This document shows positions 23,745 through 31,972 of a stretch of DNA of 42,034 bases, one piece after another. Origin of the DNA: JAAKFL01 sp964629645. GTDB lineage: Bacteria > Chlamydiota > Chlamydiia > Chlamydiales > SLFE01. The notes beneath the pieces were generated by a model, which saw nothing but the letters and a program-made list of their open reading frames with translations, was not told the DNA's origin and made no database searches. Location: assembly GCA_964629645.1 (NCBI GenBank), contig CAZVSU010000012.1, positions 1 to 42,034 of the forward strand, read 5' to 3'. The position numbers were made by a program, and so were the translations under genes. The first letter of the stretch is position 1. Every line of letters begins with the position of its first letter.

Positions 23745-24658
23745 TACATGACCTTTGGGTGTAATTGTTTTATCATATCGAAAATTTGGCCAGAAACGGG
23801 TCTAAATCCAATGGCGCGGAAGAACGCTTCGGCTGGGGGTTGGGAAGAGACCGCCACTTTTTCAACTCCTTTTCGGACGAGCCACTTTTCGATAAGACGC
23901 CACATTTGGGAGCCGAAGCCCTGCCTGCGGTAGGACGGATCGATAGCAAGCATGTGAAGCACAACCTCCCGATCGGAAAGACATTCAGTATGAGCAGCGC
24001 CCAAGGCGTGGGTCCCTTTATAGAAGATGAAATGATGATGCTGAGGGTCGTTTGCCTTTAAGGGCTCGGAATCATCAATTAAGCCGCTGCACAAATCGCG
24101 ATAGGCGCGCCACTCCTCATCGTGGGTGCAAAAATTGAGGATAACGCCCGAAAAACCCGCTTTCTTAAGGGTTTCTTTGATAAAGGCGTTTTTACGTAAA
24201 GAATAATTGGGAAAACGAAATCGACTTCTTTCATGTGATGACGGGTCGCTAATTAATCTTTTTTTGAGCGCGTCATATTCCAGACGCGCCTCGCTGTGGT
24301 TGCGGAGGTAATCACGAAACGCAAGGTTGAGAGCGATAAAACCGTGATCGTTTTCAACGGCATGCAAGTTGATGTTCAGATCATCGGATCGGAGGCGGTA
24401 CCCATAGCGAAGCGGGATATTCCACTCCCCTGTAAATTCATAGCCTATCGTTTCAAGGCGATGGGAGGCCTCAAGCGTATCGACAACAACCATGATATCG
24501 ATCTTTGGCTTAGCCGAAAGGCCGGGAACAGATGTGGAGCCAATATGGTGAACGTTCAGACATGACCCTTTCAACGCATTTTTAATGGCTAAATCCGCTT
24601 GCTGAAACTGGCGCGGCCAGTCAGGGCTATAGGGAACAATTTTAACTTCTTTTTTCAT
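23744..24658 (-). CDS. GrpB (UPF0157)-GNAT acetyltransferase fusion, copy 2
   Basis: 304 residues with the same design as copy 1. The GrpB domain is 1-160 (HHIGSTSVPGLSAKPKIDI, NINLHAVENDHGFIALNLAFRDYLRNH). The GNAT domain has SYRRQGFGSQMWRLIEKW and a C-terminal PPAEAFFRAIGFRP. By eye the copies share perhaps 35-40 % of residues, so the duplication is old or the copies were acquired separately. It ends in a TAATG overlap with the NSF-N-like gene and is divergent from the MFS transporter. GNAT targets range from antibiotics and tRNA to proteins; no target can be named. Confidence 0.87.
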   Translation of the reverse strand: MKKEVKIVPYSPDWPRQFQQADLAIKNALKGSCLNVHHIGSTSVPGLSAKPKIDIMVVVDTLEASHRLETIGYEFTGEWNIPLRYGYRLRSDDLNINLHAVENDHGFIALNLAFRDYLRNHSEARLEYDALKKRLISDPSSHERSRFRFPNYSLRKNAFIKETLKKAGFSGVILNFCTHDEEWRAYRDLCSGLIDDSEPLKANDPQHHHFIFYKGTHALGAAHTECLSDREVVLHMLAIDPSYRRQGFGSQMWRLIEKWLVRKGVEKVAVSSQPPAEAFFRAIGFRPVSGQIFDMIKQLHPKVM

Positions 24659-24716
24659 GCCCTAGATGATATGGGACCGAGTGCAAATAATTCAAGATTT
24701 TTAGTTCTATCTCGTT

Positions 24717-24722
24717 TATAAT
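24717..24722 (+). promoter_or_regulatory. Consensus -10 box upstream of the MFS transporter
   Basis: A perfect TATAAT at 24717-24722 lies 44 bases before ATG 24767. No good -35 hexamer is seen at 16-18 bases. The predicted transcription start (~24729) coincides with the TTG at 24731, which argues that translation starts at ATG 24767 instead. Confidence 0.4.
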
Positions 24723-24766
24723 CAGAGTCGTTGAAAACAACCATCACCTGCGATATCGTCATAAAT

Positions 24767-26020
24767 ATGACCCGGCTTTCTATTTTTCGAACTGTTTTGC
24801 TCCTTGTCCCTTGCGCTATTTTGAACTCGCTCGCCATGGATATATTCGCCCCCGCCATTCCGGAAATGGTGCTCAAACTCAACACGACAGAATCGCAGAT
24901 TCAATATATCGTGATCGCCTTCATGTTTGCCGTTGGCATCGGCCAGCCGCTCATCGGCCTCCTCTGCGATAAATTCGGAAGGCGTAAGCTGATGCTGTCG
25001 TCTGTTTTTCTCTTCGCGATCTCATCGTTTTTGACAACCGTAGCCTCAACAATTGAAACCATGACGCTGCTTCGTTTTGTTCAGGGACTCGGCGCGTGCG
25101 GTGCGCTCGTTGTCACATTTGCGATCGTCAACGACACATTTAGCGGAAAAGCATCGTTTAAGATTTTTAGCCTTATTGGCTGCTCTTTGGCTTTGGCTCC
25201 TATGCTTGCTCCTCTTTTGGGAGTGGCCTTGATGAAAGCCTTTGGAGGTTGGAAAGCGTGCTTTTATTTCCTTGGGATCTTCGGTTTAGGAACTGCCTTT
25301 TTCTGTTATTTTCACCTGCCTGAAACAAAGCCTGAAAACACCGAAATTCCAAGCGTCAAAAATCTCGTTCAAAACTACAAAAAGATCCTTTCGACACGAC
25401 ATTTTATCGTCTTTTCTCTTTTCGGCACAACTGCCATGGCACAGCTTTACCTTTATTTTTCCATCGGGAACATCCTTTACATTAACAGGCTCGGCGTCAC
25501 ACCATTCGGATTTTCCCTTATTTTTGGCTTGAATGCTTTGATCTATTTGATCGGCAATTACATCTCCATCCCGATACAGAAGCACATTTCTGCTAAACGA
25601 ATGACAACGATCGGCAGCCTTTTGATCATGGCCGGCTCTTTGATGATGACAGGCTTTCATTTCACTTTAGGACCCAATATTGCGGCGATTATTTTTGCGA
25701 ATAGCTTTATGACTGTGGGGGTCGGCTTTATGATTGGACCGGCGACAGGCGCCTCTTTACAGCCTTTTAAACGGCTGGCAGGGACCGCATCGGGTTTATT
25801 CGGGACGATCCAATACGGTTTGCCTGCCCTCTTGGGTTGGGCAGTCACTCGTTTTCCCATTTCTTCATCTTTAAGCCTTGCTCTTCCTATGCTGTCGATC
25901 ACGCTGCTCAGCTTTATTGTGGGACAGCTTTTTAGGAAAGATCTTCACGGTGATGCCTTTGAAGCGCCGCCGAATGAACCGGAAGAACTTCCCGTCCCTC
26001 AAGGGCCTATGTTTCATTGA
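24767..26020 (+). CDS. MFS transporter, Bcr/CflA-type drug efflux family
   Basis: A 417-residue inner-membrane protein with twelve hydrophobic segments. MDIFAPAIPEM in TM1 matches the Asp-containing Bcr/CflA signature. The TM2-3 loop GLLCDKFGRRKLML is the classic MFS motif and TM4 has LRFVQGLGACG. It is probably a proton-coupled exporter of small molecules or a peptide/drug transporter; substrate unknown. ATG 24767 is preferred over TTG 24731 because of the -10 box position. The last 7 bases overlap the convergent oxidoreductase gene. Confidence 0.88.
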   Translation: MTRLSIFRTVLLLVPCAILNSLAMDIFAPAIPEMVLKLNTTESQIQYIVIAFMFAVGIGQPLIGLLCDKFGRRKLMLSSVFLFAISSFLTTVASTIETMTLLRFVQGLGACGALVVTFAIVNDTFSGKASFKIFSLIGCSLALAPMLAPLLGVALMKAFGGWKACFYFLGIFGLGTAFFCYFHLPETKPENTEIPSVKNLVQNYKKILSTRHFIVFSLFGTTAMAQLYLYFSIGNILYINRLGVTPFGFSLIFGLNALIYLIGNYISIPIQKHISAKRMTTIGSLLIMAGSLMMTGFHFTLGPNIAAIIFANSFMTVGVGFMIGPATGASLQPFKRLAGTASGLFGTIQYGLPALLGWAVTRFPISSSLSLALPMLSITLLSFIVGQLFRKDLHGDAFEAPPNEPEELPVPQGPMFH

Positions 26021-27021
26021 AACGTCAAAACCGCTTTTCCCGACGTCATTTTTTCCGTATAGCGATGAAGGGCCTTCTTCCACTCATCCATTGAGACAGT
26101 TTCGGCCACTTTTGTGCCGAAGCTCCCCTCCAATATGGAGTTTTGAAGAAAATTGGTCTGTTGAAAAATTTGCCACGGATATTGCTTGCCGATCCACTGA
26201 GACAACCAAAATCCTTCAACCTTTTTTTCCTCAAAAATCAAAGAAAGAGGGCTGATGCCGGCGCAATTTTCCTCTGAAAGGGCTCCGTAGACAAGAGCCT
26301 TTGACCCTTTGGGCATAATCTCAAGCACCTCCCCTGTCATCTCTCCTGCGACAGCATCGATAAAAAGCGTCGCATTTAATGTCTTCGAGGCGCTTTTGAG
26401 CTCTTGAAAAAACAGCTCATCGCTGGAATTGAGAATAAGATTATGCTCAGATTCGGGCAGCTCATGCTTCTGCTCTTCGCGCCGGACGATGTTAATCACT
26501 GGGAGGGAATCTCTTTTTGCCAGCGCCTGCACCATCTTTCCCACCTGGCTGCAAGCGGCGCTTTGGATGATGGCGCTATGTCCTCTATCTTTGGCGTAGC
26601 CCACAAGACCGACTGCGGTGAGAGGATTCACAATGAGTGAGGCCCCTTGTTCAATGGGGAGCGCTTGTTTGAGCGGTATGCAAGTTTTCGCATCTGCGAT
26701 CACATAGTCCGCCCATGTCCCGTCGCGGTCGCTTTGTCCGCCGCAAGCGACCCTCTTACCGTTTAGCCACCAGCCCAAAACTCCTCCGCCGCTTTTGACA
26801 ACTGTTCCCGCTCCTTCCCAACCCGGAACGGCAGGGAGCGTTTTTTTGATGCCATATCTCCCTTGCATAAAAAGCAAATCCGACGGATTGCAAGGGGCCG
26901 CTTCCATTTTTATCAGCACCTGGCCGGGCTTGGGCTCGGGGATGGGCTTATCGACGATTTCCAAGGCATCAATGGCCTTTGAGAGGTCAGAATAATACTC
27001 ACGAATCTGCAGCGCTTTCAT
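26014..27021 (-). CDS. Zinc-free MDR oxidoreductase (quinone oxidoreductase / enoyl reductase-like)
   Basis: 335 residues of the medium-chain dehydrogenase/reductase superfamily. The GroES-like N-terminal domain has PKPGQVLIKMEAAPCNPSDLLFMQG and VPGWEGAGTVV. The Rossmann part has IIQSAACSQVGKMVQALAKR for NADPH binding. Cys/His zinc ligands are absent, as in quinone oxidoreductases and 2-enoyl-thioester reductases. ATG 27021 is preferred because MKALQI is the usual N-terminus; the frame runs on to 27051. It probably reduces quinones or alkenals with NADPH. Confidence 0.87.
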   Translation of the reverse strand: MKALQIREYYSDLSKAIDALEIVDKPIPEPKPGQVLIKMEAAPCNPSDLLFMQGRYGIKKTLPAVPGWEGAGTVVKSGGGVLGWWLNGKRVACGGQSDRDGTWADYVIADAKTCIPLKQALPIEQGASLIVNPLTAVGLVGYAKDRGHSAIIQSAACSQVGKMVQALAKRDSLPVINIVRREEQKHELPESEHNLILNSSDELFFQELKSASKTLNATLFIDAVAGEMTGEVLEIMPKGSKALVYGALSEENCAGISPLSLIFEEKKVEGFWLSQWIGKQYPWQIFQQTNFLQNSILEGSFGTKVAETVSMDEWKKALHRYTEKMTSGKAVLTFQ

Positions 27022-27089
27022 AACACATATATTGAAAAAAACAGAGACCATTTGTAAAGTTAAATTTCTGAAAATCTTGATTAAGACAA

Positions 27090-27494
27090 ATGAGCATCAT
27101 GACAGAATTCAAAATCGTTCAAACAGACAAAGCGCCCAAAGCGATAGGAGCTTATTCCCAAGCCATCCACGATGGGACCCATCTCTTCGTATCGGGTCAA
27201 CTCCCCATTGATCCTGCAACGGGAACAATTGATGCCGTTGATATTGAGGGGCAGTGTGAACAAGTGCTGCTCAATTTGGAGGCGATTTTAGATGCGGAAG
27301 GGTTGGATTTTACCGATGTCCTTCGCGTCGATGTTTTTATGAAAAACCTGGCCGACTTTGGGCTTGTCAACGATCTCTACAGCAAGCGTTTCGACCACGA
27401 CACGCCTCCGGCGAGACAAACCATTGAAGTTGCGAGACTTCCGATGGATGCTCTCATCGAAATGTCGTGTATTGCGAGAGCAAAAACGCGATAA
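27090..27494 (+). CDS. ridA: RidA/YjgF-family enamine/imine deaminase
   Basis: 134 residues, normal for RidA. The family signatures IGAYSQAI, LFVSGQLPIDPATG, VLRVDVFMKNLADF and, at the end, PPARQTIEVARLPMDALIEMSCIA are present, with the catalytic-site Arg (PPARQ) and Glu (IEM). It hydrolyses reactive 2-aminoacrylate and other enamines released by PLP enzymes, and forms a cytoplasmic trimer. ATGs at 27090 and 27099 are both possible. It is a single gene, divergent from the oxidoreductase. Confidence 0.95.
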   Translation: MSIMTEFKIVQTDKAPKAIGAYSQAIHDGTHLFVSGQLPIDPATGTIDAVDIEGQCEQVLLNLEAILDAEGLDFTDVLRVDVFMKNLADFGLVNDLYSKRFDHDTPPARQTIEVARLPMDALIEMSCIARAKTR

Positions 27495-27570
27495 ATCCTT
27501 GAATAAAAACGGAAAGACACTATCTTGAAATTAAATCATGGTATTTACCATTAACAAGGAGTTCTCTGTT

Positions 27571-28068
27571 ATGGACAGTCGTTGTTCACCGCCGCCCCGT
27601 AGTTGGTTTTCGTGGCTTTGCAGCTTGATTCAATCGCCGCTTCTCCTCGTCATCCGTGTGATATGGGGGCTGCTCTTTATCCAAGCGGGATGGGGTAAGC
27701 TCAATAATATGGCGAGCACAATCGAATTTTTTACCCAGTTAGACATCATGTATCCGGAAATTGCGGCGTGGGCTGTCGCTCTTTTTGAAGCCATTGGAGG
27801 CGGCCTCCTCTTGATCGGTCTTTGGACGCGGCTTGCCTCTGTTCCTCTTATTGTGATTATGGTGACGGCCCTGCTCACGGCCCACCAAGAGGCCACACTC
27901 AATTTGCACAACAATTTCGGTGAGTTCATGGACCAAAGTCCTTTCACCTTCCTTTTTGCAACACTTGTGCTGTGCGCTTTCGGCCCCGGCTCTTTCTCAT
28001 TGGATTGGATTCTCGGATGCTCAAAGGGTAAGAAACCGAAGCAGCAACAAGGTGAAAAAAACGAATAG
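27571..28068 (+). CDS. DoxX-family membrane protein
   Basis: 165 residues with four membrane helices. The DoxX pattern is clear: LLLVIRVIWGLLFIQAGWGKL in TM1, then AVALFEAIGGGLLLIGLWTRLAS and VTALLTAHQEA. The tail is basic and Gln-rich. The family includes terminal-oxidase-associated and oxidoreductase-linked proteins; the exact role is unknown. ATG 27571 is chosen because AAGGAG lies nine bases upstream. A perfect ATGGTA-TT-TACCAT inverted repeat at 27538-27551 just upstream could be an operator site (weak). Confidence 0.85.
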   Translation: MDSRCSPPPRSWFSWLCSLIQSPLLLVIRVIWGLLFIQAGWGKLNNMASTIEFFTQLDIMYPEIAAWAVALFEAIGGGLLLIGLWTRLASVPLIVIMVTALLTAHQEATLNLHNNFGEFMDQSPFTFLFATLVLCAFGPGSFSLDWILGCSKGKKPKQQQGEKNE

Positions 28069-28080
28069 ACTCGACTTGAC

Positions 28081-28105
28081 GCGCGATAGCGCTCTGCTAT
28101 CGCGC
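28081..28105. terminator. Hairpin at the end of convergent DoxX and exonuclease genes
   Basis: GCGCGATAG (28081-28089) and CTATCGCGC (28097-28105) form a perfect 9-bp GC-rich stem with a seven-base loop. It sits after the DoxX stop and overlaps the last codons of the exonuclease gene on the other strand. There is no T-run. Confidence 0.45.
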
Positions 28106-28678
28106 CGCCTTCTGAAATAGGGTCTGATAGCAAGAAATTAGGTGATCCACGCCGTTGACAGCTTTATGAGGCTTAGCTTCTGGCGGCAATCCATAATACT
28201 CGGCGATTGAGTCTTTCGATAAGCTGATTTTTTGAGTGAAGCGGTCACTCCCTACCGAAGACATACGGACAAACCAATACATAGACGCAAGATCGAGCCA
28301 ATGGTAGGGCCACATCAGCCTTTCTTGGTCGTCGACAGGGACCAAGTGATTGAAAAAAGCGCGATCGAAAGAAGGGTTTTGGCAGATAAAAACTGCTTGG
28401 CCCCTTTTGATTCCGGAATGAATGAACAGCTGTTTGATCTCGTTAGAGACCACGTCGGGCGTCTTACCACTCTTTAAATCGTCTTTTTTGAACCCATTCA
28501 CTTGAATGCTGACGGGATCGTGGAGATCCCATATGTGGTCGGGCTGGTTGACAATCGTATCGTAGGCAGCGATCACTTGACCCGAAGAGAGATCGACAAT
28601 TTTAAAGGCGATATCGACGGTGCGGTGCCTTTGAGAATCGAGTCCAGTCGTTTCCTGATCTAAAAAGATAGCCAACAT
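28097..28678 (-). CDS. DEDDh 3'-5' exonuclease (DnaQ/RNase T-like)
   Basis: 193 residues with all three exonuclease motifs: Exo I FLDQETTGLD (Asp and Glu metal ligands), Exo II NPSFDRAFF (Asp) and Exo III HKAVNGVDHL (the DEDDh His and Asp). It is a stand-alone domain without a polymerase. It could proofread as a DnaQ-like subunit or trim RNA. The ATG-to-motif distance (about 6 residues) is typical of the family, supporting the start. No partner gene nearby suggests which role. Confidence 0.9.
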   Translation of the reverse strand: MLAIFLDQETTGLDSQRHRTVDIAFKIVDLSSGQVIAAYDTIVNQPDHIWDLHDPVSIQVNGFKKDDLKSGKTPDVVSNEIKQLFIHSGIKRGQAVFICQNPSFDRAFFNHLVPVDDQERLMWPYHWLDLASMYWFVRMSSVGSDRFTQKISLSKDSIAEYYGLPPEAKPHKAVNGVDHLISCYQTLFQKAAR

Positions 28679-28761
28679 AGCGTCATGTTAGCAAAATTTT
28701 TGTCCCTCGACAAGAAATTATCCTTTTTTGTTAAATAATTATTTTAAACCATCCAATTCAC

Positions 28762-28791
28762 TTGATTGAAAAAATTTAGATTTGTTAAAAT
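28762..28791 (+). promoter_or_regulatory. Sigma-70-type promoter
   Basis: TTGATT at 28762-28767 and TAAAAT at 28786-28791 are spaced 18 bases apart, in an AT-rich stretch. The start is expected near 28798, 23 bases before the ATG at 28821. Confidence 0.55.
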
Positions 28792-28820
28792 GGAGATTCG
28801 GAAACATAAGGTTCTTATTA

Positions 28821-29231
28821 ATGGACACTTATCAACCAATTAGAAGACTGTTTTCAAGTCTTCAATTCGGGGTCGATCGTTTGAGGTACCCCTTTTCAAT
28901 GCCCGAAGACATCGGGCAGGACTTGGGGATTGACATGACCAATCGCCAATCTTTCGAATCATGCCTTCAACATTTATGCAGCCGAGGATGCCGACCCAAG
29001 CATCTGAAACGATTTATGCCTCGCGACCAAGTGGAGCAGTTTTTTTTACACGCCTTCCGTACCGACCGTTTCCCCGATAAAACCCGCTTCTCCTATTATT
29101 TTAGTAAAAAATGGGGCTGGGTCGAGTTCGAACTCAAATACGACAACTGCGGCCTTTTGCGAAGACTCATTCTCAAGTCTTCCCGATTTTCTCACGATCA
29201 AGGAAAAGAAATCCCCCTGACCTCGAATTAA
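28821..29231 (+). CDS. Unrecognised small basic protein
   Basis: 136 residues from ATG 28821. TAAGG lies nine bases upstream; an in-frame TTG at 28782 lies before the promoter start and is rejected. The protein is rich in Phe, Arg and Cys, with no membrane segment or signal peptide. Readable parts are LFSSLQFGVDRLRYPFSM and FSYYFSKKWGWVEFELKYD. Cys residues are scattered and do not form a zinc-finger pattern. It probably shares the upstream promoter with the next gene (56 bases away). No family recognised. Confidence 0.62.
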   Translation: MDTYQPIRRLFSSLQFGVDRLRYPFSMPEDIGQDLGIDMTNRQSFESCLQHLCSRGCRPKHLKRFMPRDQVEQFFLHAFRTDRFPDKTRFSYYFSKKWGWVEFELKYDNCGLLRRLILKSSRFSHDQGKEIPLTSN

Positions 29232-29287
29232 GATTTAAATTCCATCTGTGGATATTACGATAACCCCTTTAAATTGAAGGATTGCAC

Positions 29288-29737
29288 ATGTTAACAACAG
29301 ACGTTAAGGCCGTCATCTACAGCCACGGCAAAAATGAAATACTCGTCACCATACCAAGCGCTAAGATCGGACTTCTCTATCGAAAAGACGGGGCCAGTGT
29401 TAAAGTGGATGTCTTGATCGATGATGCTGCTCTTCCACTCCTCAATAATTCGGAGAAACGGTCCGAAGGATCTGTTTCAAACGAGGATTCAATCGTCTTG
29501 ATGCAATACGTCGGATTGAAACAATGTATGGACCTTTTCCGTCTGACTCTTAATTCCGGATCGCCGGATAAACAAAGAAAAGAAGGGACAGAAAAATTAA
29601 TCGAAGACACTCTCACAGAGGAAGATTTGGGTGAAGTGTGTCGAAAAATTGATGAACTGAGCGAGCTTGAAAAAAAAGTTCAAGAGGTGACCCATCGCCT
29701 TTATGGAGACGTCGTCAAGACCTTAGCCAAAAGCTAA
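29288..29737 (+). CDS. Unrecognised small protein
   Basis: 149 residues. ATG 29288 is preceded by GAAGGA at good distance; the in-frame TTG at 29282 is rejected. The N-terminal half is beta-like (AVIYSHGKNEILVTIPSAKIGLLY) and the C-terminal half is helical and acidic (EEDLGEVCRKIDELSELEKKVQEV), ending in a predicted coiled coil. No signal peptide. No family recognised; possibly a cofactor or chaperone-sized protein linked to the kinase gene that converges on it. Confidence 0.65.
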   Translation: MLTTDVKAVIYSHGKNEILVTIPSAKIGLLYRKDGASVKVDVLIDDAALPLLNNSEKRSEGSVSNEDSIVLMQYVGLKQCMDLFRLTLNSGSPDKQRKEGTEKLIEDTLTEEDLGEVCRKIDELSELEKKVQEVTHRLYGDVVKTLAKS

Positions 29738-29745
29738 AGAGACAA

Positions 29746-29782
29746 AGCTGCGGTTTATTAATGGGGCCGCAGTTGTTACTTT
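29746..29782. terminator. Bidirectional intrinsic terminator
   Basis: CTGCGG (29748-29753) pairs with CCGCAG (29767-29772); flanking A-T and G-T pairs extend the stem to 8 bp. It is followed by a T-rich tail (TTGTTACTTT) on the plus strand. It lies between the convergent plus-strand small gene and the minus-strand kinase, and the T-tail overlaps the end of the kinase gene. Confidence 0.55.
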
Positions 29783-31374
29783 ATCTCAAGAAGTTGCTCA
29801 TAGAGATCTTCCGCTGAAATACGATCGCTTGGATCGGGCTCGAGCATGAGCGTCATGAGCTCTTCGATTCGATTTTCGGGAGCGAACTCTTCCAGGAAGC
29901 TTTGCAGCGCTTTCTTGAATGTGTCGAAGTCTCCGAGGTCTTTAGCCCTTGTGAAAAATTCGGGTTCACGTCGTTTGCTCAGCATATAAAAAACGATCCC
30001 CAAAGAGAAAACATCAACTGCCGGTGTCAGCTCTTCGTTGATCTCTTCCGCGACCAGAATTTCGGGAGCCATATAGCCTATTGTCGTCACGATGTTTTCC
30101 GAGTTTTCCCCATTTTGAAGAGCCCCTTCAAAATCACAATACTTGAGCATGCCATCGACATAGAGGATATTTTCCCGCTTTAAGTCGATCCCATAAAGCC
30201 CTAAACTATGGATCGCTTTTAAGCCTTCTGCAAGACCGATGAAATCGCTCAGTTTGACTTTATAGCCGGAATCAAGAAGGGTAAAAAGATCGCAGCGAGC
30301 ATACTCCATGATAAGCTGCGCCTTTGCGACTCCGTTTGAACCCGTATATTCCCCTAAACCGATGACCTTGATCACACGATCTGTCAACGTTTTCAGCGCC
30401 TTCATTGTCTCTGCCTCCCGAAGAAGAATTTGGAAGTCGGAGTCGACCATAGCCGATGCGCACAGCTCCACAATTTTTTGATTGGGGCAGTAATAAAGAG
30501 ACAGTCTCACCTTCTTAAACGAACCTTCGCCAAGAGATCGTTTACTGTAGTGCAAAAAGGTGTTGCCGATCTCTTTGACTTTTTTGAAATGATGGATGAA
30601 GGAAGGAGAAGCGCCTCGGCTTAAGACTTGAAGCGGGTAGGGCATCTCCCCATGGCGGTCGTGGTACACTTCCCTGCTATCTTTGAGCAGGTCTTTTTGA
30701 AAATAGTGGACAAAAAGGCAAAATCGAATGGCTTGGAGGCGCACGCTCTCTTGCTCTTCATCTGATTTTAACTGAGGAATGTGCGGGATTGACACTTCGT
30801 GATCCAGAAATTCCCGATACAGATCAAAGATTTGCCATCTGCTGAGGCAGCAAAAAACAACTTCACGACATTTTTTTGGGGCGTCGCTTGTGAGGAAAAA
30901 ATCATGGATGAGAGCAGTCGAAAAGCGAACGATGCTTCTCCGAAGCCGTTTCACAACGCTGATCGGGAGGGAGCTTGATTCTTCAAGAATCGGCGCAAAC
31001 GCCTTGAAATCACCGTGGTCAAAGGTGCTTTGAGACAATGTTTTCATCAGAACACCACTCTGCCCGGCAGTTGTTTCAAAAAGAAGCTTGCACGTCAAAA
31101 CGACCTCTATTCCCTCTTTTTGAATCACCTTGACAAGAGGATCGCGGGGTTTTTTTTCCGACGAAAACCATCCCATCACGGTTTCTTTCAACCAAGTAAA
31201 AAGTCTCTGGATAAGAGAGACGGAACGAGTTTCTTTATCAAGGACTCGATAGCACCTGCCTGAAGAGCGATAAGGCCCGAAACCCTCAAAATAGAGATCC
31301 CCTCTTTCAAAACTGAAAGGCGAAGGCTCCGTCGAACTTTTAGGCAAACTCAACATAAAATCAAATCTTACCAC
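29776..31374 (-). CDS. Eukaryotic-like protein kinase with WNK-type lysine relocation and large N-terminal domain
   Basis: 532 residues from GTG 31374; ATG 31356 is an alternative that removes six residues. Residues 1-270 form an unrecognised helical region. The kinase domain follows: glycine loop LGEGSFKKV (281-289), VELC at the beta3 site (Cys305 where VAIK has Lys), helix-C Glu in REAETMKAL, catalytic loop GIDLKRENIL (Asp397, Lys399, Asn402), DFE at 414-416 instead of DFG, GYMAPE and VDVFSLG. WNK kinases have the same two changes: a lysine in the glycine loop (GSFK) and a cysteine at the beta3 position. So it is probably active rather than a pseudokinase. No membrane helix. It is divergent from nusB. 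Confidence 0.87.
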   Translation of the reverse strand: MVRFDFMLSLPKSSTEPSPFSFERGDLYFEGFGPYRSSGRCYRVLDKETRSVSLIQRLFTWLKETVMGWFSSEKKPRDPLVKVIQKEGIEVVLTCKLLFETTAGQSGVLMKTLSQSTFDHGDFKAFAPILEESSSLPISVVKRLRRSIVRFSTALIHDFFLTSDAPKKCREVVFCCLSRWQIFDLYREFLDHEVSIPHIPQLKSDEEQESVRLQAIRFCLFVHYFQKDLLKDSREVYHDRHGEMPYPLQVLSRGASPSFIHHFKKVKEIGNTFLHYSKRSLGEGSFKKVRLSLYYCPNQKIVELCASAMVDSDFQILLREAETMKALKTLTDRVIKVIGLGEYTGSNGVAKAQLIMEYARCDLFTLLDSGYKVKLSDFIGLAEGLKAIHSLGLYGIDLKRENILYVDGMLKYCDFEGALQNGENSENIVTTIGYMAPEILVAEEINEELTPAVDVFSLGIVFYMLSKRREPEFFTRAKDLGDFDTFKKALQSFLEEFAPENRIEELMTLMLEPDPSDRISAEDLYEQLLEIK

Positions 31375-31420
31375 CCTGTCACTTCTCTGAAAACCTAATT
31401 TTTGCTATGATGCATCCACT

Positions 31421-31972
31421 ATGACATTACCAAGACAAAAATTACGTGAAATCGTCTTCTTGCTCCTCTATGGTCACGACCTAGGAGACTCAGAACCGGG
31501 CGCCCTGATTCAGATGGTCAGCAACGAATTAAAAGTGGCCAAAAGTCATATTAAACACGCCTATCAGCTCACGCAACCGATTCGTGCCGTCCAAGATCAA
31601 ATCGATGCTCTGATCTCCAAAGAGACCCAATCTTATGATTTCAAGAGAATCTACACGGTCGAGCGCAATATTCTTAGGCTCGGCGTTTATGAGCTTTTAT
31701 TCGACGACCAAGTTCCCCCTAAAGTTGCCATTTCAGAATCAATGCGGCTTGGCAAAAAATTTGGCACCCCCGCTTCAGTTGCATTTATTAATGCGATCAT
31801 GGATCATCTCTACAAGCTTCACCAAGGCGCCCCCACTGAACCAAAGCAGGTGGCTGAAGCGTTGGACCACTTGATCGAGACAGATAAAAAGGCTGAATCC
31901 ATTGAGCTTGTTGATCCAGAAGAAAGTTCCCTTAAGCCGGATCACGACGATGAAAGTCGGGGGTCCTGCTGA
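31421..31972 (+). CDS. nusB: Transcription antitermination factor NusB
   Basis: 183 residues. It has the NusB helical fold with LREIVFLLLYGHDLG at the N-terminus and the signature TVERNILRLGVYELLFD...PPKVAISESMRLGKKFGTPASVAFINAIMDHL. NusB with NusE binds boxA RNA in the rRNA antitermination complex. The conserved domain ends near residue 130; a ~50-residue acidic tail follows that is encoded by DNA which also codes for the start of MurB in another frame. First gene of a four-gene overlapping operon. Confidence 0.93.
   Translation: MTLPRQKLREIVFLLLYGHDLGDSEPGALIQMVSNELKVAKSHIKHAYQLTQPIRAVQDQIDALISKETQSYDFKRIYTVERNILRLGVYELLFDDQVPPKVAISESMRLGKKFGTPASVAFINAIMDHLYKLHQGAPTEPKQVAEALDHLIETDKKAESIELVDPEESSLKPDHDDESRGSC

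Noticed and set aside
27538..27551. ATGGTA-TT-TACCAT palindrome as a proven operator
   Set aside because: Single 14-base site without a known regulator; kept only as a remark in the DoxX entry.
29776..31374. Pseudokinase reading because the VAIK lysine is absent
   Set aside because: Catalytic Asp, Lys and Asn are intact and a lysine is present in the glycine loop as in WNK kinases, so activity is more likely than not.
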